Source: Acanthosepion pharaonis
Taxonomy: Eukaryota > Mollusca > Cephalopoda > Sepiida > Sepiidae
NCBI GenBank assembly: GCA_903632075.3
Contig: CAHIKZ030004732.1
Coordinates: 124,001 to 188,000, forward strand
Direction of reading: 5' to 3'
Length of the DNA stretch: 64,000 nucleotides
In this document: one piece after another, positions 45,800-58,500 of the stretch
Position numbering within the stretch: position 1 is the first letter of the stretch
Layout of the letters: every line of letters begins with the position of its first letter
Notes under the pieces: generated by a model
Seen by the model: only the letters and a program-made list of their open reading frames with translations
What the model was told of the DNA's origin: nothing
Database searches by the model: none
Program-made: the position numbers and the translations under genes

Positions 45800-47429
45800 T
45801 ACTAATATTTTGGATGTCACAAGGCACAAAGACTTGCAGGAGTGGATCAAGGATTTTGAATAGAGTGTGGTCCAAATGGAAAGCTTTATGGAGATTATAC
45901 ATAAGTTATGAATGTTTTGGGGGTGGAGGTTAAGAGTATAGACACATGGAGTGAACACAGAATAAAAGGAAAACATTTAGAAACAAAAATACTGAAACTA
46001 CAGATTCAAAGATTGTTGCCTTAAAATACATTTTCCCTTTACCTTCTTTCTCTAACTCACTCATGTAAATAACTGTGTAAAAAATGTAGCCAAGCAAAAC
46101 CTGCCATGCTTCTGAAAAGAAAAGGACCTAACAGTGAATGACAACAACATCAACCAATCAAGAAACAGTATTAAGAGGTACTAACTGTATGTTCCCACTA
46201 TAAAAGGATGTCACACCAGACCCTAGCTCTCTTTTCCTCTTTTAGCTGATTATTCAGTCAATGACTGGCATTAACTATCCCCATGTGGCACACATTTTAG
46301 TGAAATGGATTAAACTTTTACATCCACTTTTTGGGAGGTAAATAAACGTAATTCATACATTACTCTATGTTCAGAGGCCTGAAGTAAATAAGTTTTCATT
46401 CCCTTTTGCATGTAATTGTCCTTTATCACTAACCTCCTCATTCAGATACTATCAGCAAACACAACCACTGCTGAGGGAAACCAGTATGCATATCAACCAT
46501 GTGTAAGCAAAATAAACATCCCCAGACCACTGTGGTGACTAACATGTGCTATGAAATCATCAGAAGGCCAAACTGCTATGCACTGAAACAAGACCTTCAA
46601 TACATGACCAGAATTAGCACTAGTATTCATAAAATAGTAAAAAAAAAAAATAATAATCAAAAAAATTTATGACAAAATGAACAATTTTAAAAGTATTAGA
46701 TAGAAAATGAAAAATAAAATAATGATTTTTTGTTTTTAAGGTAAATTCATGAATACCTGAAATTTAGTTATATTTATGAAATTTTTTAATCTAGATATTT
46801 AAACATTTTTTAATTTTTCTCTGTTTAAACAGGAAGCACCTTGACATTTATCATATGATTTGAGGAAAGCTTCAGAAAAATATGCACTATCATGCATATA
46901 ATATAGAACATAATAATATAATTTACTTATATACTAGAATGGAAAGATGTAAAAAATGTTATAATTGTTATACATAGGTCCTTATTTCATTGGTTAGGAC
47001 ACCCACTTAGTCAAGTCAACTGCAAATGATTTTATTTGGGTCTGAAATGACTAGTGTTTTATAGCTATTGACTATTCCACAAGTAAAATTGACATGTGAG
47101 AATTCAAACATCCACTGTCCATAAGTAGGGAAAAATAAGTAAAAGGTATAAATAAATAAATAAATGAAAGGTTTTGGGATCAAGTGACACACAGGTGGAA
47201 GCTACGGAATTCTGGTTATGGGCTTATATAGTCACTCACAGAAGAGACATGGAGGCAGTCAGAGAGAGTCACAATTGGGGTCAGAGCCATTGTTAAAGTA
47301 AGAATGGTTGTATAGACAGTATTTTTGCTGGCCAAAGGGATTTTTTTTACTAATTGTTCACTCAATACAAAGCAAGAGAGCAAGTTAGAAGCAATGCGGT
47401 TGTTGCATGAATGTAAGAGGTGGAAGTAA
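45800..47429. other. Unassigned stretch with a promoter-like segment
   Basis: Near 46199 CTATAAAAGG resembles a TATA box, and AATAAA follows near 46341. Together they could mark an old solo LTR, but I found no matching LTR borders. Otherwise AT-rich and unassigned. The 88-codon minus frame at 45636-45902 overlaps the LINE tail and is not a gene. Confidence 0.3.
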
Positions 47430-47434
47430 CAAGT

Positions 47435-47860
47435 GCATTTTATGAGGATATGTATGAATGATAAAAATTAACCCTAGACTTGAAGAGGTTAATATTGTAG
47501 TGATCAGTGAAGCACCCTCTCAAGAGTCTGTTCCACAAAGTAGCAGTTATTTGAAAGAAGCTGTTCAAATGGAACTTCTTTCTTACTAACGGAATATGAA
47601 GAGAATGAGGATGATTCATCACAGTGTACATAGCATGGTGGGTTTTAACCATGAAGGTCAAAACTGATGGAATTAAGGAATGTAGCTGGTCAAAACATTT
47701 TCCATGGAAATAGAGATAGAGTAGTGAGAGGCTTACAACATTGTTCTGTGTGGAAGGTGTTGTAGAATGGAAAATAATTCATCACCTACAAGGATGCTTT
47801 GGAATTCCATCAAGAGAGTGAGGACTGGGCAGCTCTTGTAAGATAGATCATATCAGAATG
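47435..47860 (-). mobile_element. LINE 3' end fragment, second Jockey/CR1-like family
   Basis: The minus frame 47440-47661 encodes HHAMYTVMNHPHSLHIP, FHLNSFFQITATLWNRL and NINLFKSRVN, matching the C-terminal end of Jockey/CR1-type LINE proteins (ATLWNRLP, FKSRV). Upstream, on minus, further pieces of the same region can be read with stops up to about 47850. The residues differ from family J, so this is another family. Confidence 0.65.
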
Positions 47861-48845
47861 AGTCAGGTACTAGAGTGGTACAAGGCACCTACTATGTTAC
47901 CAGCATCTTTAGTGATAGATCACATACATCAGTTCCACCCAGTGTATCCTAAACAGGATTTATGTTTACTTTTCTCACTGTGGCAATATTTCACTTTCCA
48001 TTCCTTTACTGAATATACACTCAATCCTTTCCCAGTTATTATTCACACTGACACAATCAGGAATCAAATCATGGCATGGGGCAGAAGCTGACCAGTCAGT
48101 GAAAAAAGAAAACAAACACCTGAGGAACCAGGTCATATGTTCAGGTAAGAAAATAGAACAATTCAGTCTACATTCAGAATACATCAATGTTAGATTCATT
48201 TCATTATATTGTAAATCAATAAATATATAATTATAGATATTTACTTCTTTAATTTCAGATAGATTGAAAGATTGCCAATGGTTTTAAGAAAGATATAACT
48301 TCAAATGAAAAACAAAATATTGTAAATTTTTTGATTGATTGGGAAGGCAACATTGAAAATTGTAAAAAAATTAATCAAGGATTACAAAACAATAAAAAAA
48401 TGAAAATATTGGCAAGATAAGCAATAGGTTTTTTAACATCCAAAAAAAAGTTTTTATAGAAATGAAAATAATAAACAAAGTAATAAACAAGATCAACAAG
48501 AAAATATATGCAGAAGTTATTGTTGATAATGTAGTTAAAAGATATGGAAATATCTAAACTACCACCTGCAAGTAAATGTCACAAAGGGCATATGTAAGAT
48601 AGACATAGAAGTAAATGAAAACTGATTTTCAACAGAAATTTTCAGTGGTGAATGTAGAGCTACATTGGATGGAGCTGATGACTAGACTACAAGTTGGGTC
48701 CTTCACAGAAAGTCAAACAACATGACTTGGAAGACAACAGGGTTGATATGGTGAAGTGTTTTAGACCAGTACTGTCAGTAGTAAAATTATAGGTCTGTTC
48801 AAATTTGATAATGGTGCCAAGATAAATACAGAGAATTATTTCTTA
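47861..48845. other. Unassigned AT-rich stretch
   Basis: Two frames of 74 to 77 codons near 47858-48199, on opposite strands, have no motif. Nothing else was recognised. Confidence 0.3.
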
Positions 48846-48849
48846 TACA

Positions 48850-49040
48850 CAAGCCACCAATCTGCCACTGGGTGGCATGCTGCTAGTATTTACTGCTGGT
48901 GGCCCGCTGTCAGGCCACTTCTGTGTTCGTCTCGGCAATGTTACCACTTACAGACTGCCAGTGGCCCACTGTTGGTGGCTGCCACCAGAGGACTGCTGGT
49001 GTTGCCATCAGTGGCCCACTGGTGGGCCACTAGCATCTTG
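48850..49040. repeat. GC-rich module with hairpins
   Basis: Local GC is far above the surroundings. Variants of GGTGGCCCACTG recur within it. AGTGGCCCAC and GTGGGCCACT form a perfect inverted repeat with a 2-base loop at 49010-49031, and GGTGGC T GCCACC another at 48974-48986. It may be the core of a SINE or MITE. Confidence 0.7.
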
Positions 49041-49755
49041 CATGTAGGATTGTAAGTTCTTGGACAAGACACATTTTAGCTTTAAGTATACTTAAGTATA
49101 TTCATACCAGACAATGCCTCTTCACATTCTGTAAAACTGACTTTATTGTTTACTTTACAGAAAAAAAAAATATTTGTAGAGCCTAGAGGCCATTCCATTA
49201 AGGAATGGCTTCTACACTCTACAAATATTAATAAACTGGAAGAGAGAGATGTGAAAATGTAAAACAATATTTGAGCAATTAAACCTCTGGGAAGCAATAA
49301 AAACTGCTGCAATAGAGAGCAGTTCACAAAAGAAAGATTGATGAAGGTCATAGAATGCAAAGTAGTATATATTAACATGTAAAAGAATTTCTACAGGTAT
49401 ATGGAATATTGTACTAATTAAATATATAAGGTTTATTCAATACTTATGCCAAGTAGCTTCTATGAGGTGGATATGCACAGCCTCATTCAAATGATTGAGA
49501 AAGAAAATTGTTGAGGATCAGATTTGGATTATTTATACAATTAAAATTCATTTTTTTGTATACTTTTTGTGACTCTACTGTTAAATCTGTTATAATTAAA
49601 GAAAAATATACATTACTTTTTGACTAGCACTCATATGAATGATAAATTTTGTATTTTTTAGATAAAAATTTATGTTGCATTTTGTTTGGACAATGTGGGC
49701 TTATGAATTGTATAAATGTTGTAGAGTACTTTCACTGTGGAGGCTTGTATTTCAC
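49041..49755. other. Unassigned AT-rich stretch
   Basis: The 98-codon minus frame at 49082-49378 has no motif. Nothing else was recognised. Confidence 0.3.
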
Positions 49756-49759
49756 TAAG

Positions 49760-50005
49760 TCAGTCCTAAAAAGGTTCGATGTACAAAACGTTAGGAACTT
49801 GATATAATAGGTAATGGCGCAGAGAAATCTAGTGGTGGTCGCTAATACTCTTAGTGTCTGACATCGACTGGCTGACCAACTCACTCAGCTCCTCACTCCC
49901 TGAGCGACTGCTACTACTCCTACTTATTATAGGTGGGAGAGTCTATTAACAATAGACTAGGTGTGTTTCACTATAACAATAAATAAGTCACATCATCTTA
50001 GAAAA
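49760..50005. other. GC-richer segment, possible transposon piece
   Basis: GC and CpG rise here (for example GGTGGTCGCTAATACTC, ACTCCCTGAGCGACTG). A perfect 8-bp inverted repeat with a 3-base loop, AGTCTATT AAC AATAGACT, lies near 49940-49960. AATAAA follows near 49979. These suit the edge of a transposon such as an LTR, but nothing identifies it. Confidence 0.35.
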
Positions 50006-51072
50006 AATGGCAAGAATCTTCAGTAAAGACACATTAAGCCAAACTAGACTCTGAGTTTTCATTACAGACAACAAAACTTAACACTTCTAAACAAGATATT
50101 GTCAATATTTTTAATAAGCTGAAATTTCTTCAAGAAAAGATTATGGTTCTAAATATAGAAGTTTTACCTCATACTCATTACTCTCCTAACCTTGTTCTCC
50201 ATCTATCATCTTTTCAGACCAAAGCAAAATTTCTTTTAGAAGGAAAACATTTTATTAATTATGAAAGGATGAAAACTGACATTGAGTGATTTTTTGTATC
50301 AAAATTTGAATAATTTTATGTTCGAGGGATCAGCAATTTGCCAAATAGATGGGATTATTGGTAATGAAAGGAAATATTATCATGATTGAATATATCAATT
50401 AAGACCAAAGAATCATTTGTTTCTTTTCCATCTTCAAATGTAACAGGACTTACATTCCAACTTAATAATACAAATGCCTGAAAAGACAGAATTACTTATG
50501 GTAAAGGCAAATAAATTACAACTGAATAATTACATTGTTTCAGAGATATGCCACTTGATTAGATAAGGTAAGCAGTGGTTATCCTGATTAAAATTATAAA
50601 AGTTAACTATGAAATATAATGAAGATTGTAGATTTGTAATTTAATGCATTAAATTCAATAATTCAGTAAATGGTTATTATTTGCATTTTAGGCATAATTC
50701 TCTCCGTATTTCAATCTCATTATATAAAATGTGTCAGAGACAGACATAATACTCTTGTGCTTTTCAACTTCACCATATAATAACATTCATTATCATTTCT
50801 AGTTCACATAGATACTGCTCCAAATCACACTTAATAACAGATCATAAAGGTTTTATTTTTTCTGATATAAAAACTTTTGTCATTTTTTTGTAATAAAAAA
50901 TGTTGGAATTATTTAAAAATTTCTACCCATGTTACCAAAAAATTACTTAATTTCTTTTGAAAATGTTTGAAAATATTTTTTATAGTCATAAACAATATGT
51001 TGAAAATTATGCTTTATAAGTTCGAATAAATGCCTATCCTGAGAACCTACTCTTGTCTCTCACTCACTCTCT

Positions 51073-51077
<5 letters not shown>
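50006..51077. other. Unassigned AT-rich stretch
   Basis: Nothing recognisable was seen. Confidence 0.3.

Positions 51078-51114
<37 letters not shown>
51078..51114. repeat. (TA)n microsatellite
   Basis: TA tract directly against the 3' end of RTE-like fragment 4. Confidence 0.95.
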
Positions 51115-51116
<2 letters not shown>

Positions 51117-51560
51117 CTTCAGGATGTATGTAATCATGACTCTCCACAGCTTCCTCTCTCTTGTTGCTTTTAGTAATACTTGCTCCTTTACAATCCATCT
51201 TTGTCTCTGGTTTCTACATCCATTTGCTCAAACTCAAACTGCTTCCCTGTTTCATTTGCCTTCACCTGGGAGTGTTAAGTTCGCCAAGCCATATTTCTTC
51301 ATTATGTGTTCCAAAAATGTCAGTTGTCATTTTTGATTGTTAGCAAGAATTTTTGTAGTTCTTTTTCTTCTTTAAACTTTCTTAGTTCTCACATACTCTG
51401 TCTATGCTATGATATTCTCAACATTGATCTGTAGAACTAGATCTTTGTCGGTTCAAAACTTTTCTTTATCTGAGATGAAACTGTCCAACATTCAGTACTG
51501 TATTAGAGATTATACATTAGCAGTCCAACAATCTTTACTTTGTCTCTAATATTATTTTTC
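51115..51560 (-). mobile_element. RTE-like LINE, 3' end fragment 4
   Basis: On plus, GCTTCAGGATGTATGTAATC, ATGACTCTCCACAGCTTCCT and CTCTTGTTGCTTTTAGTAAT match the tail at 40675. Further on, GATATTCTCAACATTGATCT with GTAGAACTAGAT and TGTCCAACATTCAGTACTGT matches 61880-61970. These encode, on minus, the C-terminal region with a FYRSMLRIS-type motif. Stops and frameshifts are frequent. Confidence 0.65.
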
Positions 51561-53118
51561 AATCTATAAATAATTTGTTCAGGTTTTTAAAAATGTCTTT
51601 TGTTATTACTACCCAGTGTAATGGTACCTTAGCTCCCCTCTTCAAGGTACTATTCTTGAGATTTCCCACAGGATTTTCCTAGGATCCATTTCATTTTTCA
51701 AAATGGTTTTCTGGTTGTTTTTAACACTCACCATTGGCTACCTCATTGAATTCTCCTTAATCTCATTCACATTTGGAAATCTCCTCCCCTTCAATAATAA
51801 TTTTAAGGTTAACGTTTAACGTTAAGAAAAATCATGAAATACATGGAGCCAACTCTGGACTCTATGGGGTTGAATTGAGGGTTGTGATATTTTGCCCTGC
51901 AAGAGATAGGTGAGAAAGAGCAGTCAAAATATTCAAATGGTTGGATACTTCCCAGAAAAATCATGTATTAGACTAAATTAGTTTAAATATATGTAGAAAG
52001 CATATTTGTTAGTAAAAAATAAAGAAAAAAAAAAAATCATGTTGTTTAGTATAAGCATGAGAAATTTAGAAAAATCAAAAATACTACTCCAGTTACCATT
52101 GTTTCATAATAGTTGTTATATTTAGTATATGAAATTTGTATGCAAATGTAATAATTTTTATGGGGCAGAAATTGTATAATAATATAATATACTACCTCTG
52201 TATCATAAAAGCTGTTACATTCAGTGCATGAAATATGTATCAAATGTAAAAATTTTATGGGACAGGGTTATATTTACTTATGTCTATTATTATATATGCA
52301 AGAACAATAAAGAAATCTTTAAGTAAAAAATACACAAAAAGTACTAAAACAATGAACTGGTGAATTAACATTGAGCATCATTTAGATTATAACAAACCTA
52401 AGACTCTTGATAAATGATGACCAGACAGATACAAAAAATAGAATTTGGTCAGGTAAGTTGTAACATTGCATTTTGGTTATTCCTTAGTAAGATGAAGCCA
52501 GACAGTTACCAAGGAGAAATCAATATGATTTGCAGTGCTTAATGCTACTTTCTTGTGAACATGTTGTTCAATTTTTCAAACAGCATTTTTATTTTAAGTC
52601 TTAAAAATTCCAGTACAAATTTAAACTAAGCAGTACTTAGTCAATATTTGAATATTTTGCTAATTCAAGACATGAACATCTATGGAGACTTACTGATTTG
52701 CAGACACAATAAAAAGAAGTATTGTAGTACAGACTTGTGGCATTTCTTTTTAAAACATTTTTTCAACTGGTTTAGACGAGAGCCTCTAAGTGGATGTCAA
52801 GACTGTGGGCAGAACTTTCAAACTGTTATTTTGAGAGTTAATGTTTTGTTAGACAAAAAAATTTGTAATTAAGAAAGATAAGTGAATCTATCTAAGAATA
52901 TAAATGTAAAAACTAATTACATTAAATGGAAACTTTTCTCTTTATAGAAATAAGATAAGTTATCTGCCATGAAATTGATGGTATTGTTCCTGTTCTCTCT
53001 AGGAATATTGTTCTCTCACATGTTCTTCATAAGGTCATACATTTGAGATGAATTAGTGGTTAGAGGTTACATCAAGTTTATTTTAATAAACTATCAATCT
53101 TTTTTTATTCAAGAGCTA

Positions 53119-53122
<4 letters not shown>
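51561..53122. other. Unassigned AT-rich stretch
   Basis: The first 280 bp might be older upstream sequence of the RTE-like copy, but I could not confirm it. The 74-codon plus frame at 52648-52872 has no motif. Confidence 0.3.

Positions 53123-53186
<64 letters not shown>
53123..53186. repeat. (TA)n microsatellite
   Basis: Pure TA tract of about 32 units. Confidence 0.95.
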
Positions 53187-53189
<3 letters not shown>

Positions 53190-53619
53190 AACATATAAAC
53201 ACTGTTAATGATGAGTATAGACGTAAACATCAATTAGTAGTTTGACCATTTTAAGATCTTCCATGATATAAAAAAAACTATGTTGATTGGATTATAAGAT
53301 AAAATTGTTTCTAAATGCTTACTGCCTGATGAGCCAAACTGGCAAAACTATAGTTGTGAGCAGCTATTTTACATCTTAATTCAGATTTTACATATTATCT
53401 ATGCTATTTCTTGTCAAGGTTAATAATTTTTTATCATTGTTATTACATAGATGGAACTTATAGAATAGTAGCCTTTCCCAAGTGCCCCTTTCATTCATTA
53501 GCTTTTGCACAGAAGAGAGAATTTTGACGGAGTACATTGATGTGACTTTATATTTTGCTCAATATTGTTGAGCAATCATAATAAGCTTTGATTTGAACTT
53601 ACACGTATACATGCATGTG
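53187..53619. other. Unassigned AT-rich stretch
   Basis: Nothing recognisable was seen. Confidence 0.3.
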
Positions 53620-54545
53620 TGTTCATGTAGATGTGAGGTATATAAATATATGAACACACACGCACACACAAGAAATATATTTATACAGTTTTTGATGCCT
53701 TTATCAGATGATGACCCCAGAGTTAATCATATTTTCAAGATTCAATAGAAGGTTTTGATTTAACCATTTTCTTTCAATTTTAAAAAATTTATGGTTACGT
53801 ATATTGGCTTAGGAAAAGAAAAAATCTGGGGTGCAGAATTACATTTTGATAAGATTTGATAACAACACTCTCAAGAACTTTGATTGAAGTTGTTGTTGAA
53901 ATTATTTCTATGGATGATTTTTTCTTCATTTTTATTTGATAAAATGTTATATATAAAATTCTTTTTATGTTTCATAGATACGTTCTTAAATTTCTGCAAG
54001 TTTCCCTAATATATTGTAAGGAACAGTCGTGACAGTTTCTTTTATATATACCTGCTTCAGAATTATTATTATTTTTGGTTCTAATCATATCTAGAGTAGT
54101 TTTAGATCTGGCTGTAATTATTTTAACATTGTTAAAATTAGATAAATTGTTTTGAATAGTAGATGTTAAGGATTTAGTAGGTAGTATTATATATTTGTTA
54201 TTATCTAGTTTATTGCTATTGTTGTTATTAATGTCATTCTCTTATTTTAAGTTGTATATTTTGCATGTCTTTCTGTTAGTGTTGTGGTTGAAATAAGGAG
54301 GATATTGGAGGTTTTTAAAGGTTTTTTCTATGTATATTTCTTTTCCAGGTAAATAATGGGGGCTGCAGATTCTTAGTGCTTTTAAATAAAATCCTATAAT
54401 TATTCCAGATTTTACTCTGTTGCAGTGGTAGATATGTGTAGTATGTATTGATACCTTATCAATACTATGCTGTGAATAATATATAGAGTGTGCCAGAGGA
54501 CCTGCAGAAACTGCACTAATTTTACCTATCACATGGAATCTGAAT
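53620..54545 (-). mobile_element. Penelope-like element, 3' part with GIY-YIG, second subfamily
   Basis: On minus, the frame 54242-54532 encodes KSGIIIGFYLKALRICSPHY, IEKTFKNLQYPPYFN, the region between reverse transcriptase and endonuclease that is also present at 24130-24225. The frame stops at 54242. Downstream, near 53985-54060, GIYKRNCHDCSLQYIRETCR is a GIY-YIG start with its cysteine pair, but the YIG glycine is Arg. The 3' region then runs to a CA/TA-rich end near 53620. The reverse transcriptase is missing, so this is a 5'-truncated, inactive copy. Confidence 0.75.
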
Positions 54546-54842
54546 AGAATTTATAAAACAGGCCAGTACATAAGAACTTAGTTTGCTTCATCTGCAGTAA
54601 GAATTACAAATCACTTGCTGGCTTGAAGAGTCATTATTGTTTTCATGAGATCAAACTTATCAGTGCTGGTCATACATATTTAACAAATTGGTAGCAATAA
54701 TGCATAATACACCAACAAGTACATAAACTAAAGATGAAAAAGTAGTTACTTCGCCACACATTTATTTTTCAACACAGTCTCCTTTGTCAATGCACTTAAC
54801 CTAGGACTTCATTAATCAAATCAAACATAATATAGTGGAACT
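54546..54842. other. Unassigned stretch
   Basis: No recognisable feature. Confidence 0.3.

Positions 54843-54889
<47 letters not shown>
54843..54889. repeat. (GT)n-(TA)n microsatellite
   Basis: GT run to about 54870, then TA run. Confidence 0.95.
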
Positions 54890-55681
54890 TCATATAAAAA
54901 TGATGTTCAACTGAGGATTTTTACAGTATTTACACAAAAAAAATTTAACAATGCAAAGTTAATTTTAAAAATTAAAATTCCAAAATTGCATATTTATGTT
55001 ATTATTTTCTTTAATTGTATTTTATTCTTTCTAAATTTTGAGAAAATATTCACTTATCAAATTTGAATAGGATTTTCTTTTTTTGTTTCGATTTTTGCTT
55101 TGAAACTGAAATCCTTTCCAATATAAACTTGCATTATTATATTGAAGTCAAATATTGATTATACATAAATTTTTTCTTTAGGATTACCTTTATCCCACTT
55201 TATTACCAACCCAATTTATGACAGTTATTTGGTATTTCATTTATTGTTTTTCTTTTAATAAACAGAGAAAGAGTAAGTGTCCATTTTCAATGTGTTACTG
55301 ATTCTCTTTTTTGTTTTTTGTTGTTCTTTATATTTCTTTTATCATTTATCTACATTTTTGAAGATGGACAATGGCTGAAAAAGGAAAAATAAATCTTTCT
55401 TGTCCAACCTTAGACAAAATATTTTTTCTTCATTTTTATTTTCTCATTCCAATAATGTTTTTCTCTATTGTTTGGAAGTATTTCTTCCCATTACACATCA
55501 TATTTTCTCTTTAAAACTTTCCAGAAAAGACAATTAAAAAAAAAAATCTTTAGAAAAATTCAACTCAGCACTGTGGCTTTTCTTTTTTATTGCAACAATT
55601 TATAAATCAGCATATTATAGCTAAAATTATTACTTTGATACAATTAAATAAAAGCCAATGTTTTTATCCATCTTCTCATGC
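54890..55681. other. Unassigned AT-rich stretch
   Basis: Nothing recognisable was seen. Confidence 0.3.
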
Positions 55682-56002
<321 letters not shown>

Positions 56003-56004
<2 letters not shown>

Positions 56005-56460
56005 GTGGCCGAAAGTGGTTAGAACATTCACTTTCTGACCATGAGAGACAGGTTTGAATCTCACCATGGTCGATTTGTTGTTATCAGACTGGATCAAAAT
56101 TGATCCCAGCATGTGGCACCTTGGGAAAGTTCCTGAAAACCATACCACGGGTTGACCCAAGCCTTGTGAGTGAAACTGGGTATATGTAAATCTTGTGGGC
56201 TGTCAATAGCTGTGCTATCATGAAGCCACAAGTCATTGTAACTGAGGCCTTGAGCTGGTCTTGTTCAAATTGTTGATCACACTAGATAACACATTCTCTC
56301 CCAGAAACTGTAACTAAAGTCTGCCCAGTATAGTTGCAGTATTAATGACAGGTGGGCTCTGTGGGTGTTGAGCTATCAGAAATGTGCCTAAGCGAGCATT
56401 TGCAATAGGTATTGGCTTGCCACCCTAGTAGATGTGTATCCTCGAATACGAGTGGCCAGG

Positions 56461-56462
<2 letters not shown>
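56003..56462 (+). mobile_element. tRNA-derived SINE family S, best copy
   Basis: The head reads GTGGCCGAAAGTGGTTAGAA, resembling a tRNA A box, and CAGGTTTGAATCTCACC, a clear B box, about 35 bp apart. The body contains CCAAGCCTTGTGAGTGAAAC, CATGAAGCCACAAGTCATTG and AAACTGTAACTAA, shared with the copies at 12065 and 29230. The end, CGAATACGAGTGGCCAGG, runs into (TA)n. SINEs of this build are copied by RNA polymerase III and moved by LINE enzymes. Which LINE serves this one is not clear. Confidence 0.75.

Positions 56463-56495
<33 letters not shown>
56463..56495. repeat. (TA)n microsatellite
   Basis: TA tract forming the tail of the SINE. Confidence 0.95.
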
Positions 56496-56500
<5 letters not shown>

Positions 56501-57034
56501 CATACATATACACATAAAAAAATATATATGCGCAAGAAAAAACCTAAATATATTCATGTACATATAACAGATGAATGTATATACACCTACATACATTTTA
56601 GACACTACATATAAATTACTATACACACATATGCATCACATTCACACACGTTTCTTCATTACTATAAACATTATTTTTAGTGGATACATGGATTTAAGTT
56701 GCAATTTCTGTTTTTTTATTTTCTTAAACATTGAAATTAATAACAACCAGTCTAGAACGAGGTCCTATTACAAAAAAAGGACAGGAATTAAACCTGTATC
56801 CATTTTTCATTAGGGAAAACACTTCTCTAGCTGAAAGGTGCTTTTAGTGTACCCACTACAAAGTTTTTTTTTAACAACATACATTAAAAAAAAATTTACA
56901 TACTACCACTTGGCTTCCATAGAAAAGGACTTTAACATATGCTGCAGTCTGTGTCAATTCCCTTCCTGCACATGTTACATTAGATGATCGACTGCTACTA
57001 TTACCTTAGGCCTTTCCTTACCAAAACAACAAAC
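56496..57034. other. Unassigned stretch with a tRNA T-arm-like hairpin
   Basis: On minus, near 56780-56800, ACAGG TTTAATT CCTGT forms a perfect 5-bp stem with a 7-base loop, like a tRNA T arm. A full cloverleaf was not found. It may be the head of another SINE. The region between about 56940 and 57034 could be 5' UTR of the LINE to the right. Confidence 0.3.
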
Positions 57035-57035
57035 C

Positions 57036-58500
57036 ATGACTATAAGTTACCAAAGATATAAAACTAAACCATCTCAACAAAAATCACCTAAACCCCTCAA
57101 CCTTTCTTTCTCCAACATTCATGGTATTCATACCAACTTCTTCAGTGTGGAATCTTTCCTCTTCAAAAAGTCTCCAGATATCCTAGCTCTTTGTAAGACT
57201 AATCTTAACTCTTCAATCCCCTCCTCTGATTTCTTGATTCCTGGCTATCTCCTCTCCTTAGGAAGGATTCTAATGTTCGTATGCATGGCCTGGTAGGTTT
57301 ATGTTTGCAAACATCTCCCACTGGCTAGGGAATTCACTCTTGAATTTACACACCACTCTTACATGTGTCACCATCTGTCTCTACTTAACTCAGTCAGATA
57401 TCACTTCTTACTCTACTGTTTCCCTTCCTCTTATGATTGTTATATGCTAGATAGTATTTCTGATAATATAGACAAGGCCTTTTCTCTACACCTGTTTGAA
57501 AATATATTTGTTTGATGACAGGTGGCTTAAACACTGTTACTGATCCTGCTGGAATCCAAACCCTTATCTTCTCAATCTCTCACACAAGTGGTGGTCTTCC
57601 CCATGTTTCCCCAGTAACCCTGACAGACATGCTTCTCTTTTAGATTTCTTTTTTACCTAATCCCGGACTCATGTCGTACTATACAGCTCTGCCCTTTTGG
57701 CAACTCTGATTATGTGGTAGTGTCTGTAGACATCTCTTTCTGCTCCCCTACCAGCCAAGAACCTCCTACCAACAGAATACCTTTCTGTTATCAATGAGCA
57801 GATTGGGACATATTTTGTGACTTCCTTTGTGATGTTCCTTGGAATGCAGTTTTTAATCATTCTGTTCATAAATGTGCATTTGAGGTTTCCTCCTGGGCAA
57901 AAGCCAGCATCAATGCTTTCATTCCTCATTCCTTGAGTCTCATCAATATTTTTAACTGCTATAGCCCACAGAGTGACACATCTGATTGCAACAGACATCT
58001 CTTTGTTTCTACTTGTAATGGGTGAAAGTGTGTTCTCAAAGAAGTGAAGTTACCATTTGCTGATAGAATGAAACAACTTACAACATCTTGCAAGAGATTA
58101 TTTACAGCTCTGCAAGAGTGTGCTGAACAATAACAAGTTCTCAATCCCTCCTCTATTCAATCAATTCGAAGTCCTGACATCTACAGCAGATAAAGGTGAA
58201 TGCTTTGATGAAAAATTCTCTTTCAACTCAACACTCGACTCATTTAGAGTACTCACCCGATTTCCCCACTAGAACAAAGTATTTACTGAGTGATATGTGC
58301 ATAACCCCATCACTAGTTTTAAACATTATTTCTAAATTAAACTCCCATAAGGCAAGTGGAGGTGATGGGATCCCAGCCATTAACCTAAAGAAATGTGCTC
58401 CCAAGCTGGCTCCAGTTCTCTCCAAACTCTAAAACACTGTCTACTAGTGGTATTTCTGCCTTGTTTGGAATGAAATGATTAAAAAACAAATTTCTTTTAC
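57036..58500 (+). mobile_element. LINE family J, 5' half joined to the 3' end (internal deletion)
   Basis: The plus frame 57036-57296 encodes LNLSFSNIHGIHTNFFSVES and SPDILALCKTNLNSS, the start of an apurinic-type endonuclease domain. Broken frames continue to 58195. The frame 58196-58432 then gives LNSHKASGGDGIPAINLKKC and APKLAPVL, the N-terminal reverse transcriptase motif also seen at 22340-22430. Directly after (58440-58490), GGTATTTCTGCCTTGTTTGG with GAAATGATTAAAA is the 3' terminus of the family. The rest of the reverse transcriptase, including the catalytic centre, is absent. Confidence 0.75.

Noticed and set aside
46120..46350. Solo LTR with TATA box and poly-A signal
   Set aside because: TATAAAAGG and AATAAA are present, but no TG...CA borders, target duplication or second copy could be shown.
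56760..56870. A tRNA gene on the minus strand
   Set aside because: A T-arm-like hairpin is present, but I could not find matching acceptor, D and anticodon stems.
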